Assembly: GCF_004801295.1 (NCBI RefSeq)
Contig: NZ_SSOC01000006.1
Location: 248,001 to 312,000 of the forward strand
Length of the DNA stretch: 64,000 nucleotides
From: Pseudothauera nasutitermitis
Lineage (GTDB): Bacteria; Pseudomonadota; Gammaproteobacteria; Burkholderiales; Rhodocyclaceae
Direction of reading: 5' to 3'
Within the stretch, counting starts at the first letter, position 1. Every line of letters begins with the position of its first letter. The translations under genes and the position numbers were made by a program. This document shows, piece after piece, positions 34,071 through 44,128 of the stretch. A model generated the notes under the pieces. That model was not told the DNA's origin, did not search any database, and saw only the letters and a program-made list of their open reading frames with translations.

Positions 34071-35774
34071 ATGCCCTACCGCAGCCTGCGCGCCAGCGCC
34101 CCGCCCGGGCGTCTGGCGCTCTCCATCGCGCTGATCTACGCTGCGTTGTCCACCGGCTGGATCATCTATTCCGACCGCTTGCTGGCGGTGTGGCTGCGCG
34201 ACCCCGTCCAGCTCACCGAGATGCAGACCTGGAAAGGGCTGTTTTTCGTGTTCTCGACCACCTTGCTGGTGTGGGCGATGATCCGCTACGGTTTTGCCTC
34301 GCTGTGGTCGCTGCAGCAGCGCCTGGCCGACCGCGAGGCGGCTTTCCGCGTCGCCTTGCACGCGACCCGCCTGGGGTTGTGGGACTACCGGATCGGGCAC
34401 GGGGCCGTCGATACCAGCGAGGCGGTGGCGCGCATGCTGGGCCATGCGCCGGAGACGTTCCGCGAAACGGTCGGCGCCTGGGTGGAGCGCCTGCATCCGG
34501 AAGACCGGGAACTGGCGCGCGCGCGTTTCCGCAATTACCTGGAGGGGCGCACGCGCGAGTACGCCAGCGAGTACCGCATGCGCATGGCCGACGGCAGCTA
34601 TCGCTGGTTCCGCTCGGCCGGAGAGGTCATCGAGCGCGACCCGCAGGGCCGTCCGCTGCGGGTGATCGGCACCTATCTGGACATCCACGAGCAGGTCGAA
34701 AGCTTCCGCCGCATCGCCGAGAGCGAGGCGCGCGCGCGCCTGTACCTGGAGCGCATGCCGATCGGCTGCGTGATCACCGACACCGACTGGAAGGTCGTCG
34801 AATGCAACCCGGCCTTCCAGCAGATCTTCGGCTACAGCAGCGAGGAACTGGCGGGGCGCAGCGTGTTCGACACCCTCATCCCGGACAGCGCCCGGGCGCA
34901 GACCGAGGTGGTGCTGGAGCGCCTGCGCGCGGGCAACTTCGATGCCCACAACGTCAATGAAAACATTACCCGCGACGGCCGGCGCATCCTGTGCGAATGG
35001 TTCAACACGCCGATCCGCGATGCCAACGGGGAGGTCACCCAGTTGATCGCCATGGCCATCGACATCTCCGCGCGCGACGGCGGCGAACGCGCGCTGGCGG
35101 ACAGCCATCGGCGCCTGTCCGAGTTGTCCGCGCGGCTGATGCAGATCCAGGAGGAAGAGCGCGGCCGGCTGGCGCGCGAACTGCACGACGAGATCGGCCA
35201 GCAGCTCGCCGCCGTGCAGTTCAATCTGCACGCATTGGCCCATGAAGCGTCCGGCGATGGCTCGCGCGCCCGCCTGGACGACTGCATGGGCATCATGGAA
35301 ACCACCATCCGGCGTATCCGCGACCGCGCGCTGGACCTGCGCCCGTCCATGCTCGATGACCTCGGCCTCGGGCCGGCGCTGGCCTGGTACTGCCAGGGAC
35401 AGGCCGAGCGCACCGGGGTGAAGATCGTGCTGAGCGGCGTGGAAGGCATCGGGCGGCTGGACGAACCGGCCGAGACGGCGGCCTTCCGCATCGTGCAGGA
35501 ATCGGTCAACAACGCCCTGCGCCATGCCCAGCCCGCGCGCATCGGTGTCAGCCTCCAACTGACCGACGGCGTGTTGACCCTGCGCATCGAGGATGACGGA
35601 CACGGCTTCGACCCCGGGGGCGGCCGTGCGCCGGGCGCCCACCTGGGGTTGGCCGGCATGCGCGAGCGCGCCGAACTGGCCGGCGGTTCGTTCGAGCTCG
35701 GCTCCGCGCCGGGGCGCGGCACGTACGTGCTGGCCCGCCTGCCGGCGACCGGCCGCAGCGGGGCGGCGGGTTGA
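34071..35774 (+). CDS. NarL-type sensor histidine kinase with two PAS domains
   Basis: About 567 residues. Two membrane spans occur near the N-terminus (LSIALIYAALSTGWIIYSDRLL and GLFFVFSTTLLVWAMI), then two PAS domains (~100-220, ending DGSYRWFRSAGEV; ~225-345, VVECNPAFQQIFGYSSEELAG). A HisKA_3 dimerisation region with the phospho-accepting His in RELHDEIGQQLAAVQ (His372) follows, then an HATPase_c domain (IVQESVNNALRHA, DDGHGFDP, GLAGMRERA). Input signal unknown. It overlaps the response-regulator gene by 4 bp, a clear cognate pair. The ATG at 34071 is chosen over 33996, which has only a poor site. Confidence 0.93.
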   Translation: MPYRSLRASAPPGRLALSIALIYAALSTGWIIYSDRLLAVWLRDPVQLTEMQTWKGLFFVFSTTLLVWAMIRYGFASLWSLQQRLADREAAFRVALHATRLGLWDYRIGHGAVDTSEAVARMLGHAPETFRETVGAWVERLHPEDRELARARFRNYLEGRTREYASEYRMRMADGSYRWFRSAGEVIERDPQGRPLRVIGTYLDIHEQVESFRRIAESEARARLYLERMPIGCVITDTDWKVVECNPAFQQIFGYSSEELAGRSVFDTLIPDSARAQTEVVLERLRAGNFDAHNVNENITRDGRRILCEWFNTPIRDANGEVTQLIAMAIDISARDGGERALADSHRRLSELSARLMQIQEEERGRLARELHDEIGQQLAAVQFNLHALAHEASGDGSRARLDDCMGIMETTIRRIRDRALDLRPSMLDDLGLGPALAWYCQGQAERTGVKIVLSGVEGIGRLDEPAETAAFRIVQESVNNALRHAQPARIGVSLQLTDGVLTLRIEDDGHGFDPGGGRAPGAHLGLAGMRERAELAGGSFELGSAPGRGTYVLARLPATGRSGAAG

Positions 35775-36391
35775 AGCGGCGCGTGCTGATCGCCGACGAC
35801 CACGCGCTGGTGCGCGGTGGGCTGCGCGCATTGATCGGCGCGCTGGACAGCTTCGAAGTGGTCGGCGAGGCGGCGGACGGCGACGAGGTGGTGGTGCGCG
35901 CCGTGGAGCTCGACCCGCAGATCATCCTGATGGATCTGTCCATGCCGCGCGCCGGCGGCATGCAGGCCATCGCGCGGGTGCATGCCGTGCGTCCCGCGTG
36001 TGCGATCCTGGTGCTGTCCATGCATGCCTCGGACTACTACGTCGGCGAGGCCCTGCAGGCCGGCGCGGTCGGCTACCTGGTCAAGGACTCCGCCCCCGAG
36101 GAACTGGAAAGCGCATTGCATGCCGTGGCGGCCGGCGGGCATTACCTTTCCCCGCGCCTGGCATCGCAGCGCGCGCGCGCCGGGGCCGATCTGCTCACCC
36201 CGCGCCAGCGCCAGATCCTGCGCCTGATCGCCGAGGGGCTGGGTACCCGCGAAATCGCCGAACGCCTGGAAATCAGCGTGAAGACCGTGGAAACCCATCG
36301 CGCGCAGATCATGCAGCGCCTGGATATCCACGACGTGGCCGGACTGACCCGGCACGCCATTCGCATCGGACTGATATCGCCCGAAGAGTGA
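35771..36391 (+). CDS. NarL/LuxR-family response regulator
   Basis: A 206-residue two-domain regulator. The receiver (residues 1-120) has the acidic pair in LIADDHALVRGG, the phosphate-accepting Asp55 in LMDLSMPRAGG and the conserved Lys in YLVKDSAPEEL. The LuxR helix-turn-helix (~140-200) reads LTPRQRQILRLIAEGLGTREIAERL then VKTVETHRAQIM. It begins with TTG, whose TG overlaps the kinase stop (TTGA), implying coupled translation. Targets are unknown; the receiver-like gene just downstream is one candidate. Confidence 0.94.
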   Translation: MKRRVLIADDHALVRGGLRALIGALDSFEVVGEAADGDEVVVRAVELDPQIILMDLSMPRAGGMQAIARVHAVRPACAILVLSMHASDYYVGEALQAGAVGYLVKDSAPEELESALHAVAAGGHYLSPRLASQRARAGADLLTPRQRQILRLIAEGLGTREIAERLEISVKTVETHRAQIMQRLDIHDVAGLTRHAIRIGLISPEE

Positions 36392-36450
36392 GAAAAAAGT
36401 CACGCCGCAGCAAATATTTTTTTCCGCAAATTACGGAGCGCTTGACCGGA

Positions 36451-36467
36451 ATCAGGGATTTCCTGAT
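36451..36467 (+). promoter_or_regulatory. Small hairpin in the leader of the lone receiver gene
   Basis: An inverted repeat atcagg / cctgat with a five-base loop lies 57 bp before the ATG at 36524, in an AT-rich 132-bp gap that also has the imperfect palindrome tgatgattcgggcatcatt-ca. These could be operator elements for the upstream regulator; no consensus is known. Confidence 0.35.
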
Positions 36468-36523
36468 GCCAAACGGCTGATGATTCGGGCATCATTCAGA
36501 CATCGTCCAAGGTCCTGTCCGTC

Positions 36524-36967
36524 ATGTTCCCTGCTCCCGGTGCCGCTTCGCTTTCCGCCGCCGCCCCGTCGATCGACGGCAGCGGCGCCCTGCGCGTGCT
36601 GCTCGCTTCGCCCACCGACGTGCGCTGCGAGCGTCTGGAAGCCTTCCTGGCGAACACCCCGGATATCGAACTGGCCGGCTGGACCGACAGCGAAAGCCGC
36701 GCCATGCAGCTGTTCTTCCTGCTCACCCCGGATGTCACCGTGCTCGACTGGCGGGTTTCGGTGTCGCAGCCGGCGCGCTTCGTCGGCCTGCTTAAGCGGG
36801 TCGCGCCCTACGCGCGCATCGTCTCGGTGGTGCCCGCGCAGGATTCCATGCCGGCGCGCGCCGCGCGCGCGCTGGGTGCCGACGCGGTGGTCACGTCCGA
36901 CGATCTGCAGGCCTGTCTGGAAGCCCTGGTCATCGACCGCGAGAGCGTGCCCGCGCGCTTCCGCTGA
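36524..36967 (+). CDS. Stand-alone receiver-like protein
   Basis: A 147-residue protein with the beta/alpha pattern of a response-regulator receiver: LRVLLASPTDVRCERLEAFL, then a phosphorylatable-looking Asp in TVLDWRVS, then ARIVSVVPAQ and ALGADAVVTSDDL. The acidic pair after strand 1 is replaced by S-P-T-D, and the Lys region is degenerate, so metal-dependent phosphorylation is doubtful. There is no output domain. It follows a two-component pair by 132 bp and could act as a phosphate sink or a partner-binding module; this is inference. Confidence 0.6.
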   Translation: MFPAPGAASLSAAAPSIDGSGALRVLLASPTDVRCERLEAFLANTPDIELAGWTDSESRAMQLFFLLTPDVTVLDWRVSVSQPARFVGLLKRVAPYARIVSVVPAQDSMPARAARALGADAVVTSDDLQACLEALVIDRESVPARFR

Positions 36968-37004
36968 GCAGGGCGCGGGTCCGCGTCGTCCGCTGCAGCG
37001 CCGT

Positions 37005-37793
37005 TCAGGCGCGCGTGCGGGACACCGCCAGCAGCCACACCCCCACGACCATCATCGGCACGCACAGCCACTGCGCGGTGGACAGCCCCAGCGTCAGCGT
37101 GCCGAAGATGCCCGGATCCGGCGTGCGGAAGAACTCCGCGCCGAAGCGCAGCAGCCCGTAGCCCAGCAGGAAGGCGCCGGATACCGCGCGCAGCGGGCGC
37201 GGGCTGGCGGAGAACCACCACAGTACGATGAACAGCAGCAGGCCTTCGCCCGCCGCCTGATACAGTTGCGAGGGGTGGCGGGGCAGTTCATCCACCCACG
37301 GAAACACCATCGCCCAGGGCAGATCGGTGCTCGCCGGGCGGCCCCACAGCTCGCCGTTGATGAAGTTGCCGATGCGCCCGGCGGCCAGCCCGGTGGGCAC
37401 CAGCGGGGCGATGAAGTCGGTGACCTGCCAGAAGCCCTTGCCATGCCGGCGGCCGTACAGCCACATGGCCGCCAGCACGCCGAGGAAGCCGCCGTGAAAG
37501 CTCATGCCGCCCTTCCAGATCGCCGGGATTTCCAGCGGATGGGCGAAGTAGTACGCCGGCTCGAAGAACAGCACCTCGCCCAAGCGCCCGCCGATCACCA
37601 CGCCGAGCACGCCGTAGAGCAGCAGATCGTCGATCTGCACCGGCGTCCACCCCAGTTCCGGGCGGCGGCGTGCGTGCAGGCGGCCGAGCAGCATGAACAG
37701 CCCAAAGGCCAGCAGGTACATCAGCCCGTACCAATGCACGGAGAGCGGACCGAGGGAAATGGCGACCGGGTCGAACTGCGGATGGACGAGCAT
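37005..37793 (-). CDS. lgt: Prolipoprotein diacylglyceryl transferase
   Basis: A 262-residue inner-membrane enzyme with about seven spans that adds diacylglycerol to the lipobox Cys of prolipoproteins. It begins [28 protein letters not shown] in short recognisable pieces ([11 protein letters not shown]). The signature [15 protein letters not shown], and the catalytic FHGGFLG and HPSQLYQ motifs, are present. Length and motifs are standard. The converging receiver-like gene ends 37 bp away. Confidence 0.97.
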   Translation of the reverse strand: MLVHPQFDPVAISLGPLSVHWYGLMYLLAFGLFMLLGRLHARRRPELGWTPVQIDDLLLYGVLGVVIGGRLGEVLFFEPAYYFAHPLEIPAIWKGGMSFHGGFLGVLAAMWLYGRRHGKGFWQVTDFIAPLVPTGLAAGRIGNFINGELWGRPASTDLPWAMVFPWVDELPRHPSQLYQAAGEGLLLFIVLWWFSASPRPLRAVSGAFLLGYGLLRFGAEFFRTPDPGIFGTLTLGLSTAQWLCVPMMVVGVWLLAVSRTRA

Positions 37794-37815
37794 GGTGGTT
37801 TCCTGGCTGCGGGGA

Positions 37816-38496
37816 TCAGTCGAACTGGGCGCGGAACTTGTCGAACTCGCCGCGCAGCCAGTCGATCTCCTGGCGCAGGCGGCGCACCTCGTCCTCCAGT
37901 TCGGCCAGGCGTCCGCGCGCGGCGGGCGCGGGGTCGGCCGCGCCTTCGGAAGCCAGCGCGCTCAGCACCGGCTCGCCGCCCAGCAGATGGGCCCAGCGCG
38001 TTTCCTTGGTGCCCGGCGCGCGCGGCAGGGCCACGGCCATGGGCGGATATTTTTCCGCCAGATGTTCCAGCACGGCCTCCACCTCGGCGATGTCGCCGAA
38101 GCGGTGCATGCGCTCGCAGCGGCTGCGCACCTCACCGGCGGTCTGCGCGCCGCGCAGCAGCAGGGTGGCCAGCACGGCCTGTTCGGCGGGCGGCAGCGAG
38201 TGGCGCAGACGGATCAGGTGCTCGTACTTGGCCACGCGCGCGCCGGCCTGGTCGCGGCGCGATACCAGCCGGCGGGCCAGCAGGCTGTCGAGCGCGCCCT
38301 GCACGGCTTCCTCGCCCAGTTCCATGACCGGCTCGCGGCCGGTGAGCTGGTTGCAGCCGCCGAGCAGCGCATTGACTGACAGGGGGTAGTTGTCCGGGGT
38401 GATGAAGCTCTTTTCGATCAGCACGCCGAGCACGCGCAGTTCGATGGGGTCGAGGTCGAAGGCCGCGTCGGTGGTGGAGGAATCGGCGTCGTGCAT
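37816..38496 (-). CDS. DUF480 (YceH) family protein
   Basis: A 226-residue protein with two winged-helix domains typical of the YceH family: [39 protein letters not shown] at the start (in pieces, for example [15 protein letters not shown]) and [29 protein letters not shown] in the second. A coiled-coil-like C-terminus ([22 protein letters not shown]) follows a linker. Molecular function unproven. It lies 23 bp before lgt on the same strand, so a shared transcript is likely. Confidence 0.93.
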   Translation of the reverse strand: MHDADSSTTDAAFDLDPIELRVLGVLIEKSFITPDNYPLSVNALLGGCNQLTGREPVMELGEEAVQGALDSLLARRLVSRRDQAGARVAKYEHLIRLRHSLPPAEQAVLATLLLRGAQTAGEVRSRCERMHRFGDIAEVEAVLEHLAEKYPPMAVALPRAPGTKETRWAHLLGGEPVLSALASEGAADPAPAARGRLAELEDEVRRLRQEIDWLRGEFDKFRAQFD

Positions 38497-38587
38497 GGCG
38501 TGGGGCGCGGAAACGGCGGAAGGTGGGAAGCCGGCATGATAGCGCAGCGCGCCGCCGGCCCCCGCCTTGGGGCGTGCGGGCCGGCGC

Positions 38588-41500
38588 TCAGTTGGCCGGC
38601 TGGCGCTTGCCGCCGTCCGCCTTGGCGCGGCCGAACAGGCGTTGCAGCCACTGGGCGAAATCGTCGACGTAGGTGAACACCGCCGGCACCACCAGCAGGC
38701 TGAGCACGGTGGAGGTCATCAGCCCGCCGATCACCGCCACCGCCATCGGCGAGCGGAAGCTCATGTCGGCACCGCCCAGGGCGAGCGCCACCGGCATCAT
38801 GCCGGCGCTCATCGCCAGCGTGGTCATGATGATCGGCCGGGCGCGCTTGTGGCAGGCGTCGAGCAGCGCCTCCAGGCGGCCCATGCCGTGCTCGCGGCGT
38901 GCGACGATGGCGTATTCCACCAGCAGGATGGAGTTCTTGGTGGCGATGCCCATCAGCATGATCAGGCCGATCAGCGAGGGCATGGAAAAGCTCTTGCCGG
39001 TGAGCAGCAGGCCGACGAAGGCGCCGCCCAGCGACAGCGGCAGCGCGGCAAGGATGGTCACCGGGTGCAGCAGGTCCTTGAACAGCAGCACCAGCACCAC
39101 GTAGATGCTCACCACGCCGGCCAGCATGGCCAGGCCGAAGCTGGCGAACAGTTCGCCCATGACCTCGGCGTCGCCCACGTCGATGGGCCGCACGCCGGGC
39201 GGCAGGCCGGCGATGGCGGGCAGTTCGCGCACCGCCGCGGTGACCTCGCCCAAGCCGCGCCGGCCCAGTTCGATCTCGAAGTTGACGTTGCGCGCGCGGT
39301 CGTAGCGGCTGATCACCGCCGGGCCGCCGGCCATCTCCAGGGCGGCCACCTCGCCCAGGCGCACCGGGCCGCGGCTGCCCGGCACGGTCAGGCGTTCGAG
39401 CACCGCGAGGTCCTCGCGCGCGGCGTCGTCCAGGCGGACCACGATGGGTACCTGGCGGCGCGGCAGGTTGAGCTTGGGCAGGTACTGGTCGTAGTCGCCC
39501 ACGGTGGCCACGCGCAGGGTGTCGGCGATGGCGGCGGTGCTCACGCCCAGGTCGGCGGCGCGCGCGAAGTCCGGGCGCACGGCGATTTCCGGGCGGATCA
39601 GGCTGGCGTTGGAGCTGACGTTGCCGATGCCGGGGATGGTGCGCAGGTCGCGCTCCACGGCGCGCGCGGCGTCGGCCAGGGCCTGCGGGTCGTCGCTGGC
39701 CAGGGCGAGGATGTACTTGTCGTTGGAGCCGCCCAGGCCGACCTTGACGCGCAGGCCGGGCAGGTCGGCCATGGACTCGCGCAGGCGCTGTTCCAGTTCC
39801 TGCTTGAGCGGGCGTTCGCCGCGCGCGCCGAAGCGCAGGGTGAGGGTGGCGCGGCGCGGTTCGGCGGTGGCGCTGCCGGCGAACGGGTCGCTGCCCGCGC
39901 TGCCGCCGCCGATGGCGGTGTAGATGCGCTCGACGTGGCCCACCGCCATGGCGCGCTGGCGGGCCAGTTCGGCCATCGCCAGGGTGTCCTGCAGGCGGCT
40001 GCCGGGCGGCAGTTCGAGCTGGATCTGCGTCTGCGCATTGTCGTCGGCGGGGATGAAGCCGGACGGCAGCAGCGGGATCAGCGCCAGCGAGCCGGCGAAG
40101 AACAGCAGCGCGGCCACCAGCGTGGCGCGCCGGTGGCGCAGGCACCAGGCCGACATGCGCATGTAGGCTTCCAGCCAGCGCGGCTCGCGGTCCGGCGCGA
40201 CCATGGGCTTGAGCAGGTAGGCGGCCATCATCGGGGTGAGCATGCGTGCCACCACCAGCGAGGCGAACACCGCCAGCGAGGCCGTCCAGCCGAACTGCTT
40301 GAAGAAGCGCCCGGCGATGCCGCTCATGAAGGCGGTGGGCAGGAACACCGCGATCAGCGTGAAGGTGGTGGCGATCACCGCCAGGCCGATCTCGTCGGCC
40401 GCTTCCATGGCGGCCTGGTAGGGCGGCTTGCCCATGCGCAGGTGGCGGACGATGTTCTCCACCTCGACGATGGCGTCGTCCACCAGGATGCCGATGACCA
40501 GCGACAGGGCCAGCAGGGTGATGATGTTGATCGAGAAGCCCAGCAGGTACATGCCGATGAAAGCCGGGATGACCGACAGGGGCAGGGCCGTGGCGGAGAC
40601 GATGGTGGCCCGCCAGTCGCGCAGGAACAGCCAGACCACCACCACGGCGAGCAGCGCGCCCTCGTAGAGCAGGCGCATGGAGCCGTCGTATTCGTCCTGG
40701 GCGATGTCGACGAAGTCGAAGGTCTGGGTGAGTTGCAGATCGGGATGTTCGCGTTGCAGGGCCTGCAGCGCGCGGGCCACGCCTTCGCCCACCTCGATTT
40801 CGCTGGCGCCCCGGCTGCGCGAGATTTCGAAGCCGATCACCGGCCTGCCGTCGAGCAGCGCCGCCGCGCGCACCTCGGCCACGGTGTCGCGCACCGTGGC
40901 GATCTGGTCGATGCGCACGCGGCGGCCGTCGTTCAGGGTGAGCTGCAGCGCGCCGATCTCGGCAGCCTCGCCCACCGTGCCCAGCGTGCGCATGGGCTGT
41001 TCGGCGCCGCCCAGGTCGGCGCGGCCGCCGGCACTTTCCATCTGCACCTGGCGCAGGCGCTGGGAGACTTCCGCCGCGCTCACGCCCAGCGCCTGCAGGC
41101 GCAGCGGGTCGAGCGCCACGCGCACCTCGCGGGTGACGCCGCCCACGCGGGTCACCGCGCCCACGCCGGGCACGGCCAGCAGGCGGCGGGTCAGCGTGTC
41201 GTCGACGAACCACGAGAGCGCCTCGTCGTCCATCTCCGGCGAGGCGATGGCGTAGGCCTGGATGGGCTGGGAGGACAGTTCCAGCTTGTTGACGATGGGA
41301 TCGCGCAGGTCGGCGGGCAGGTCGGCGCGCACGCTGCTGACCGCCGAGCGCACGTCGTCCACCGCTTCCTGCACGGGTTTTTCCAGGCGGAATTCGGCGG
41401 CGATGGTGGCCGTGCCATCGACCAGCGTGGAGGTGATGTGCTTGAGCCCCTGGGTGGTGGCGATGGCGTTCTCGATCTTGCGCGCCACGTCGCTTTCCAG

Positions 41501-41674
41501 CTGCCCCGGCGAGGCGCCCGGCAGGCTGGCGGTGACCACCACGATGGGCAGGTCCATGTCCGGGAAGTTCTGCACCTTCATCAGGTGGAAGGAGAACAGC
41601 CCGGCCAGCGTGAGCAGCACGAACAGCATGGCTGCGGCCAGCGGATTGCGGATCGACCAGGCGGAGAAGTTCAT
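38588..41674 (-). CDS. RND efflux pump, second system
   Basis: A 1028-residue RND transporter. Proton-relay residues are in GILVDDAIVEVENIVRHL (TM4) and GIATKNSILLVEYA (TM10). It starts MNFSAWSIRNPLAAAMLFVLLTLAGLFSF in short pieces, more like the MdtB/C or AcrF-type HAE1 branch that exports varied organic compounds. The two periplasmic loops and the twelve-span plan are complete. It overlaps the adaptor gene by 4 bp (ATGA), and no outer-membrane channel is adjacent, so a shared TolC/NodT-type partner must be used. Confidence 0.95.
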   Translation of the reverse strand: MNFSAWSIRNPLAAAMLFVLLTLAGLFSFHLMKVQNFPDMDLPIVVVTASLPGASPGQLESDVARKIENAIATTQGLKHITSTLVDGTATIAAEFRLEKPVQEAVDDVRSAVSSVRADLPADLRDPIVNKLELSSQPIQAYAIASPEMDDEALSWFVDDTLTRRLLAVPGVGAVTRVGGVTREVRVALDPLRLQALGVSAAEVSQRLRQVQMESAGGRADLGGAEQPMRTLGTVGEAAEIGALQLTLNDGRRVRIDQIATVRDTVAEVRAAALLDGRPVIGFEISRSRGASEIEVGEGVARALQALQREHPDLQLTQTFDFVDIAQDEYDGSMRLLYEGALLAVVVVWLFLRDWRATIVSATALPLSVIPAFIGMYLLGFSINIITLLALSLVIGILVDDAIVEVENIVRHLRMGKPPYQAAMEAADEIGLAVIATTFTLIAVFLPTAFMSGIAGRFFKQFGWTASLAVFASLVVARMLTPMMAAYLLKPMVAPDREPRWLEAYMRMSAWCLRHRRATLVAALLFFAGSLALIPLLPSGFIPADDNAQTQIQLELPPGSRLQDTLAMAELARQRAMAVGHVERIYTAIGGGSAGSDPFAGSATAEPRRATLTLRFGARGERPLKQELEQRLRESMADLPGLRVKVGLGGSNDKYILALASDDPQALADAARAVERDLRTIPGIGNVSSNASLIRPEIAVRPDFARAADLGVSTAAIADTLRVATVGDYDQYLPKLNLPRRQVPIVVRLDDAAREDLAVLERLTVPGSRGPVRLGEVAALEMAGGPAVISRYDRARNVNFEIELGRRGLGEVTAAVRELPAIAGLPPGVRPIDVGDAEVMGELFASFGLAMLAGVVSIYVVLVLLFKDLLHPVTILAALPLSLGGAFVGLLLTGKSFSMPSLIGLIMLMGIATKNSILLVEYAIVARREHGMGRLEALLDACHKRARPIIMTTLAMSAGMMPVALALGGADMSFRSPMAVAVIGGLMTSTVLSLLVVPAVFTYVDDFAQWLQRLFGRAKADGGKRQPAN

Positions 41675-42816
41675 GGCGCGGGTGTCGCCGCGGCGGGCGG
41701 CGCGACCACGCGCACCAGGTCGCCGTCGTTGAGGAAGGCACCGCCGCGCTCGACCACGCGGGCATCGGCCGGCAGGCCGTCGAGAATCGCCACGCGGTCG
41801 CCGTCGCGTGCGCCGGGATGCACGCGCAGCATGCGTACGCGCGACCCGTCGCCGACCACGAACACGTGGCTGAAGCCGTCGCGCACCACCACGGCCTGCT
41901 GCGGCACGGTCAGCGCGTCCTGCTCGCCGAGCAGGAACTCGCCGCGCGCGAACATGCCGGGCAGCAGCGCGGCGGGCGCTACGGGTGTTTCAGCGGCCAG
42001 CGCGGGCAGATCGACATAGACCAGGGCGTTGCGCGTGCGCGCATCGACCACCGGGGCGACCAGGCGGATGCGTCCTTTTACCGCTTGGCCGTCGGCGGTG
42101 GACACGCGTGCCGCCATGCCGGGGCGCAGGCGCGGGGCGTCGGCGGCGGTGAGTTCGGCGCGCCATTCCAGGCGGCCCTGGCGCAGCAGGCGGAACAGTT
42201 CGCCGCCCACGCCCGCCACCGCGCCCACGCTGGCCGTGCGCGTGGAAATCACCCCGTCGTCCGGCGCCAGCACGCGGGTGCGGCGCAGGCGCAGTTCCTC
42301 GGCCGCCAATGTGGCCTGGGCGGCTTGCAGGCGCGCCTCGGCGCTCTGTTCGGCACTCAGCATGGCGCTGATCTGCTGCTGCGCCAGCGCGCCGCTGTCG
42401 CGCAGCGCGCGGGCGCGGGCGGCGTTGTCGCGCGCTTCCGCCAGCGCGGCCTGGGCTTCGGCCTGCGCGGCCCGCGCGCGCGCCACGTCGGTGCGCACGG
42501 TTTCGTCGTCGAACACCGCCAGCACCTGCCCGGCGCGCACGCGGTCGCCCACGTCGGCACGTACCTCGGTGAGCCGCAGCCCGCCCACGTCGGCGCCGAT
42601 TTCGGCCTCCTGCCAGGCGGCCACGTCGCCGTTGGCGGGCAGGGTGACGGGCAGACGCTGGGCGAGAGGCTGCACCACCGTGACGGTGAGTGCCGGGCGC
42701 AGCGTTTCCGCCGCGGGATCGGGGTCGGCGGCCTGGGCCGGCGGCGCCGGACGCAGTACGAATACCAGCCCCGCGGCGAGCAATGCTGCGGTCAGGAGGA
42801 TGTGAGCGGCTTTCAT
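41671..42816 (-). CDS. RND efflux periplasmic adaptor, second system
   Basis: About 381 residues of the HlyD/AcrA family: N-terminal anchor or signal (ILLTAALLAAGLVFVL), barrel-sandwich halves (VTLPANGDVAAWQEAEIGADVGGLRL and VLAPDDGVISTRTASVGAVAG), an alpha-hairpin of Ala/Gln/Glu-rich repeats between them, then a beta-barrel with VVDARTRNALVYVDLP. I start at ATG 42816 (MKAAHILL), with the longer frame to 42864 rejected for lack of a family start. Two-gene operon with the pump. Confidence 0.93.
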   Translation of the reverse strand: MKAAHILLTAALLAAGLVFVLRPAPPAQAADPDPAAETLRPALTVTVVQPLAQRLPVTLPANGDVAAWQEAEIGADVGGLRLTEVRADVGDRVRAGQVLAVFDDETVRTDVARARAAQAEAQAALAEARDNAARARALRDSGALAQQQISAMLSAEQSAEARLQAAQATLAAEELRLRRTRVLAPDDGVISTRTASVGAVAGVGGELFRLLRQGRLEWRAELTAADAPRLRPGMAARVSTADGQAVKGRIRLVAPVVDARTRNALVYVDLPALAAETPVAPAALLPGMFARGEFLLGEQDALTVPQQAVVVRDGFSHVFVVGDGSRVRMLRVHPGARDGDRVAILDGLPADARVVERGGAFLNDGDLVRVVAPPAAATPAP

Positions 42817-42898
42817 CGTGTCGGAAAAAGGTCGGGGCACGGGTGTGCGACCGCCGTCGCGCAAGGGGAAGCCCGGAGGAGCCGGGTGGGGGTCGATT

Positions 42899-43951
42899 CT
42901 ACCTGTCGCCGGGCGCGCCGCCAGCGGGTCCGTTACAGCGGTCGCAGTGGCGCACCTCGATCATCGGGTGATGGATGTCGGGCAGGTCGCGCAGACGGGC
43001 ACGGAAGTCGTCCGGGGTGGCCGAAGCGTGGCTGACCACGCCGGCCACCAGGGTCCAGGCGCCCTGGCCCACCGACCACAGATGCAGGTCGGTGACGCGC
43101 GCGTCGCCCAGGCTTTCCAGACGCTCGCGCACCTGGGCGCGCAGGCTGTCCGGCCCTTCCGCGTCGAGCAGCACCGCGCCGGTCTGGCGCAGCAGGCCGA
43201 TCGCCCAGCGCGCGATCACCAGTGAAGCAACCAGGGCAATCAGCGGATCCAGCCAATTCCAGCCCCACAGCCAGGCGGCCAGCAGGCCTGCGATGGCGGC
43301 CACCGAGGTGACCGCGTCGGCGATCACATGCACGAGCGCGGCCCTCAGGTTGTTGTCCTGGCGGACGTGGGCGTGCCCGCCGTGTGCATGCTCGTGGTCA
43401 TGGCCGTGGTGGCCGGGATCGTGCTCGTGAGGGTGCGTGTGCCCGTGATCATGATGGTGGCCGTGCTCGTGGCTGCTCGCCAGCAGCCAGGCCGAAAGCA
43501 GGTTCACCGCCAGGCCGATGACCGCCACGCTCATCGCCTCCACCGCCATCAGCGGCTGGGGCGCCAGCAGGCGCTGGATGGATTCGGCCACCAGCCACAG
43601 GGTGCTGATGCCGAGGAACAGCGCGCTAGTATAGGCCGCCAGATCGCCGATCTTGCCGCTGCCCAGGCTCAGGCGGCGGTCGTTGGCGTGGCGGCGCGCC
43701 AGATAGTAGGCCGCGGCGGCCAGCCCGAGCGCCAGCGCGTGCCCGGCCATGTGGATGCCGTCGGCCAGCAGGGCCATCGAGCCGGTGATCCAGCCGCCGA
43801 CCACCTCGGCCAGCATGGTCGCCAGGGTCAGCAGAGTGACCCACAGCGTGCGGCTTTCCGCCTTGTGGCGCGAGCCCTGGCCGAAGTCGTGCGGGTGCTG
43901 GTTGTGGCGCGCGGTTTCGCAGGAGTGGGCGGTCAGGGTCGGCTGGGGCAT
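42899..43951 (-). CDS. dmeF: CDF-family divalent metal exporter, DmeF type
   Basis: A 350-residue cation diffusion facilitator that expels divalent metals such as Co(II) or Ni(II) from the cytosol. The N-terminus has the DmeF-like [20 protein letters not shown]. Then come six spans with the HxxxD metal-binding motifs ([39 protein letters not shown]) and a very His-rich cytoplasmic loop (~165-205), then a C-terminal domain ending in HCDRCN. A GGGAG site precedes the ATG at 43951. Its metal preference is inferred from family resemblance. Confidence 0.9.
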   Translation of the reverse strand: MPQPTLTAHSCETARHNQHPHDFGQGSRHKAESRTLWVTLLTLATMLAEVVGGWITGSMALLADGIHMAGHALALGLAAAAYYLARRHANDRRLSLGSGKIGDLAAYTSALFLGISTLWLVAESIQRLLAPQPLMAVEAMSVAVIGLAVNLLSAWLLASSHEHGHHHDHGHTHPHEHDPGHHGHDHEHAHGGHAHVRQDNNLRAALVHVIADAVTSVAAIAGLLAAWLWGWNWLDPLIALVASLVIARWAIGLLRQTGAVLLDAEGPDSLRAQVRERLESLGDARVTDLHLWSVGQGAWTLVAGVVSHASATPDDFRARLRDLPDIHHPMIEVRHCDRCNGPAGGAPGDR

Positions 43952-44062
43952 GGCGATCGGCTCCCGGTGAGTGGGGGAAGCATAATCCAGCGTCCGCCTG
44001 CGGGACACCTCTGGCGGCGATCTGCCGTATGGCCGTGGCCTTTCACGCGCCGCGGCGGGTAC

Positions 44063-44090
44063 TTACGGCCCGGACGCATGGCGGTACAAT
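44063..44090 (+). promoter_or_regulatory. Candidate sigma-70 promoter of ilvD
   Basis: A -10-like TACAAT (44085-44090) lies 16 bp after a -35-like TTACGG (44063-44068), 38 bp before the ilvD start codon. It is the best housekeeping-type promoter by eye in the divergent dmeF-ilvD gap. Confidence 0.45.
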
Positions 44091-44128
44091 CACCGGTTCC
44101 CCACGCAGACTTTTCGCGGAGTCCCGTC

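Noticed and set aside
38567..42019. An 1150-codon open frame on the plus strand opposite the second RND system
   Set aside because: Shadow of the RND pump and adaptor genes; His/Gln/Gly-rich low-complexity translation without recognisable domain.
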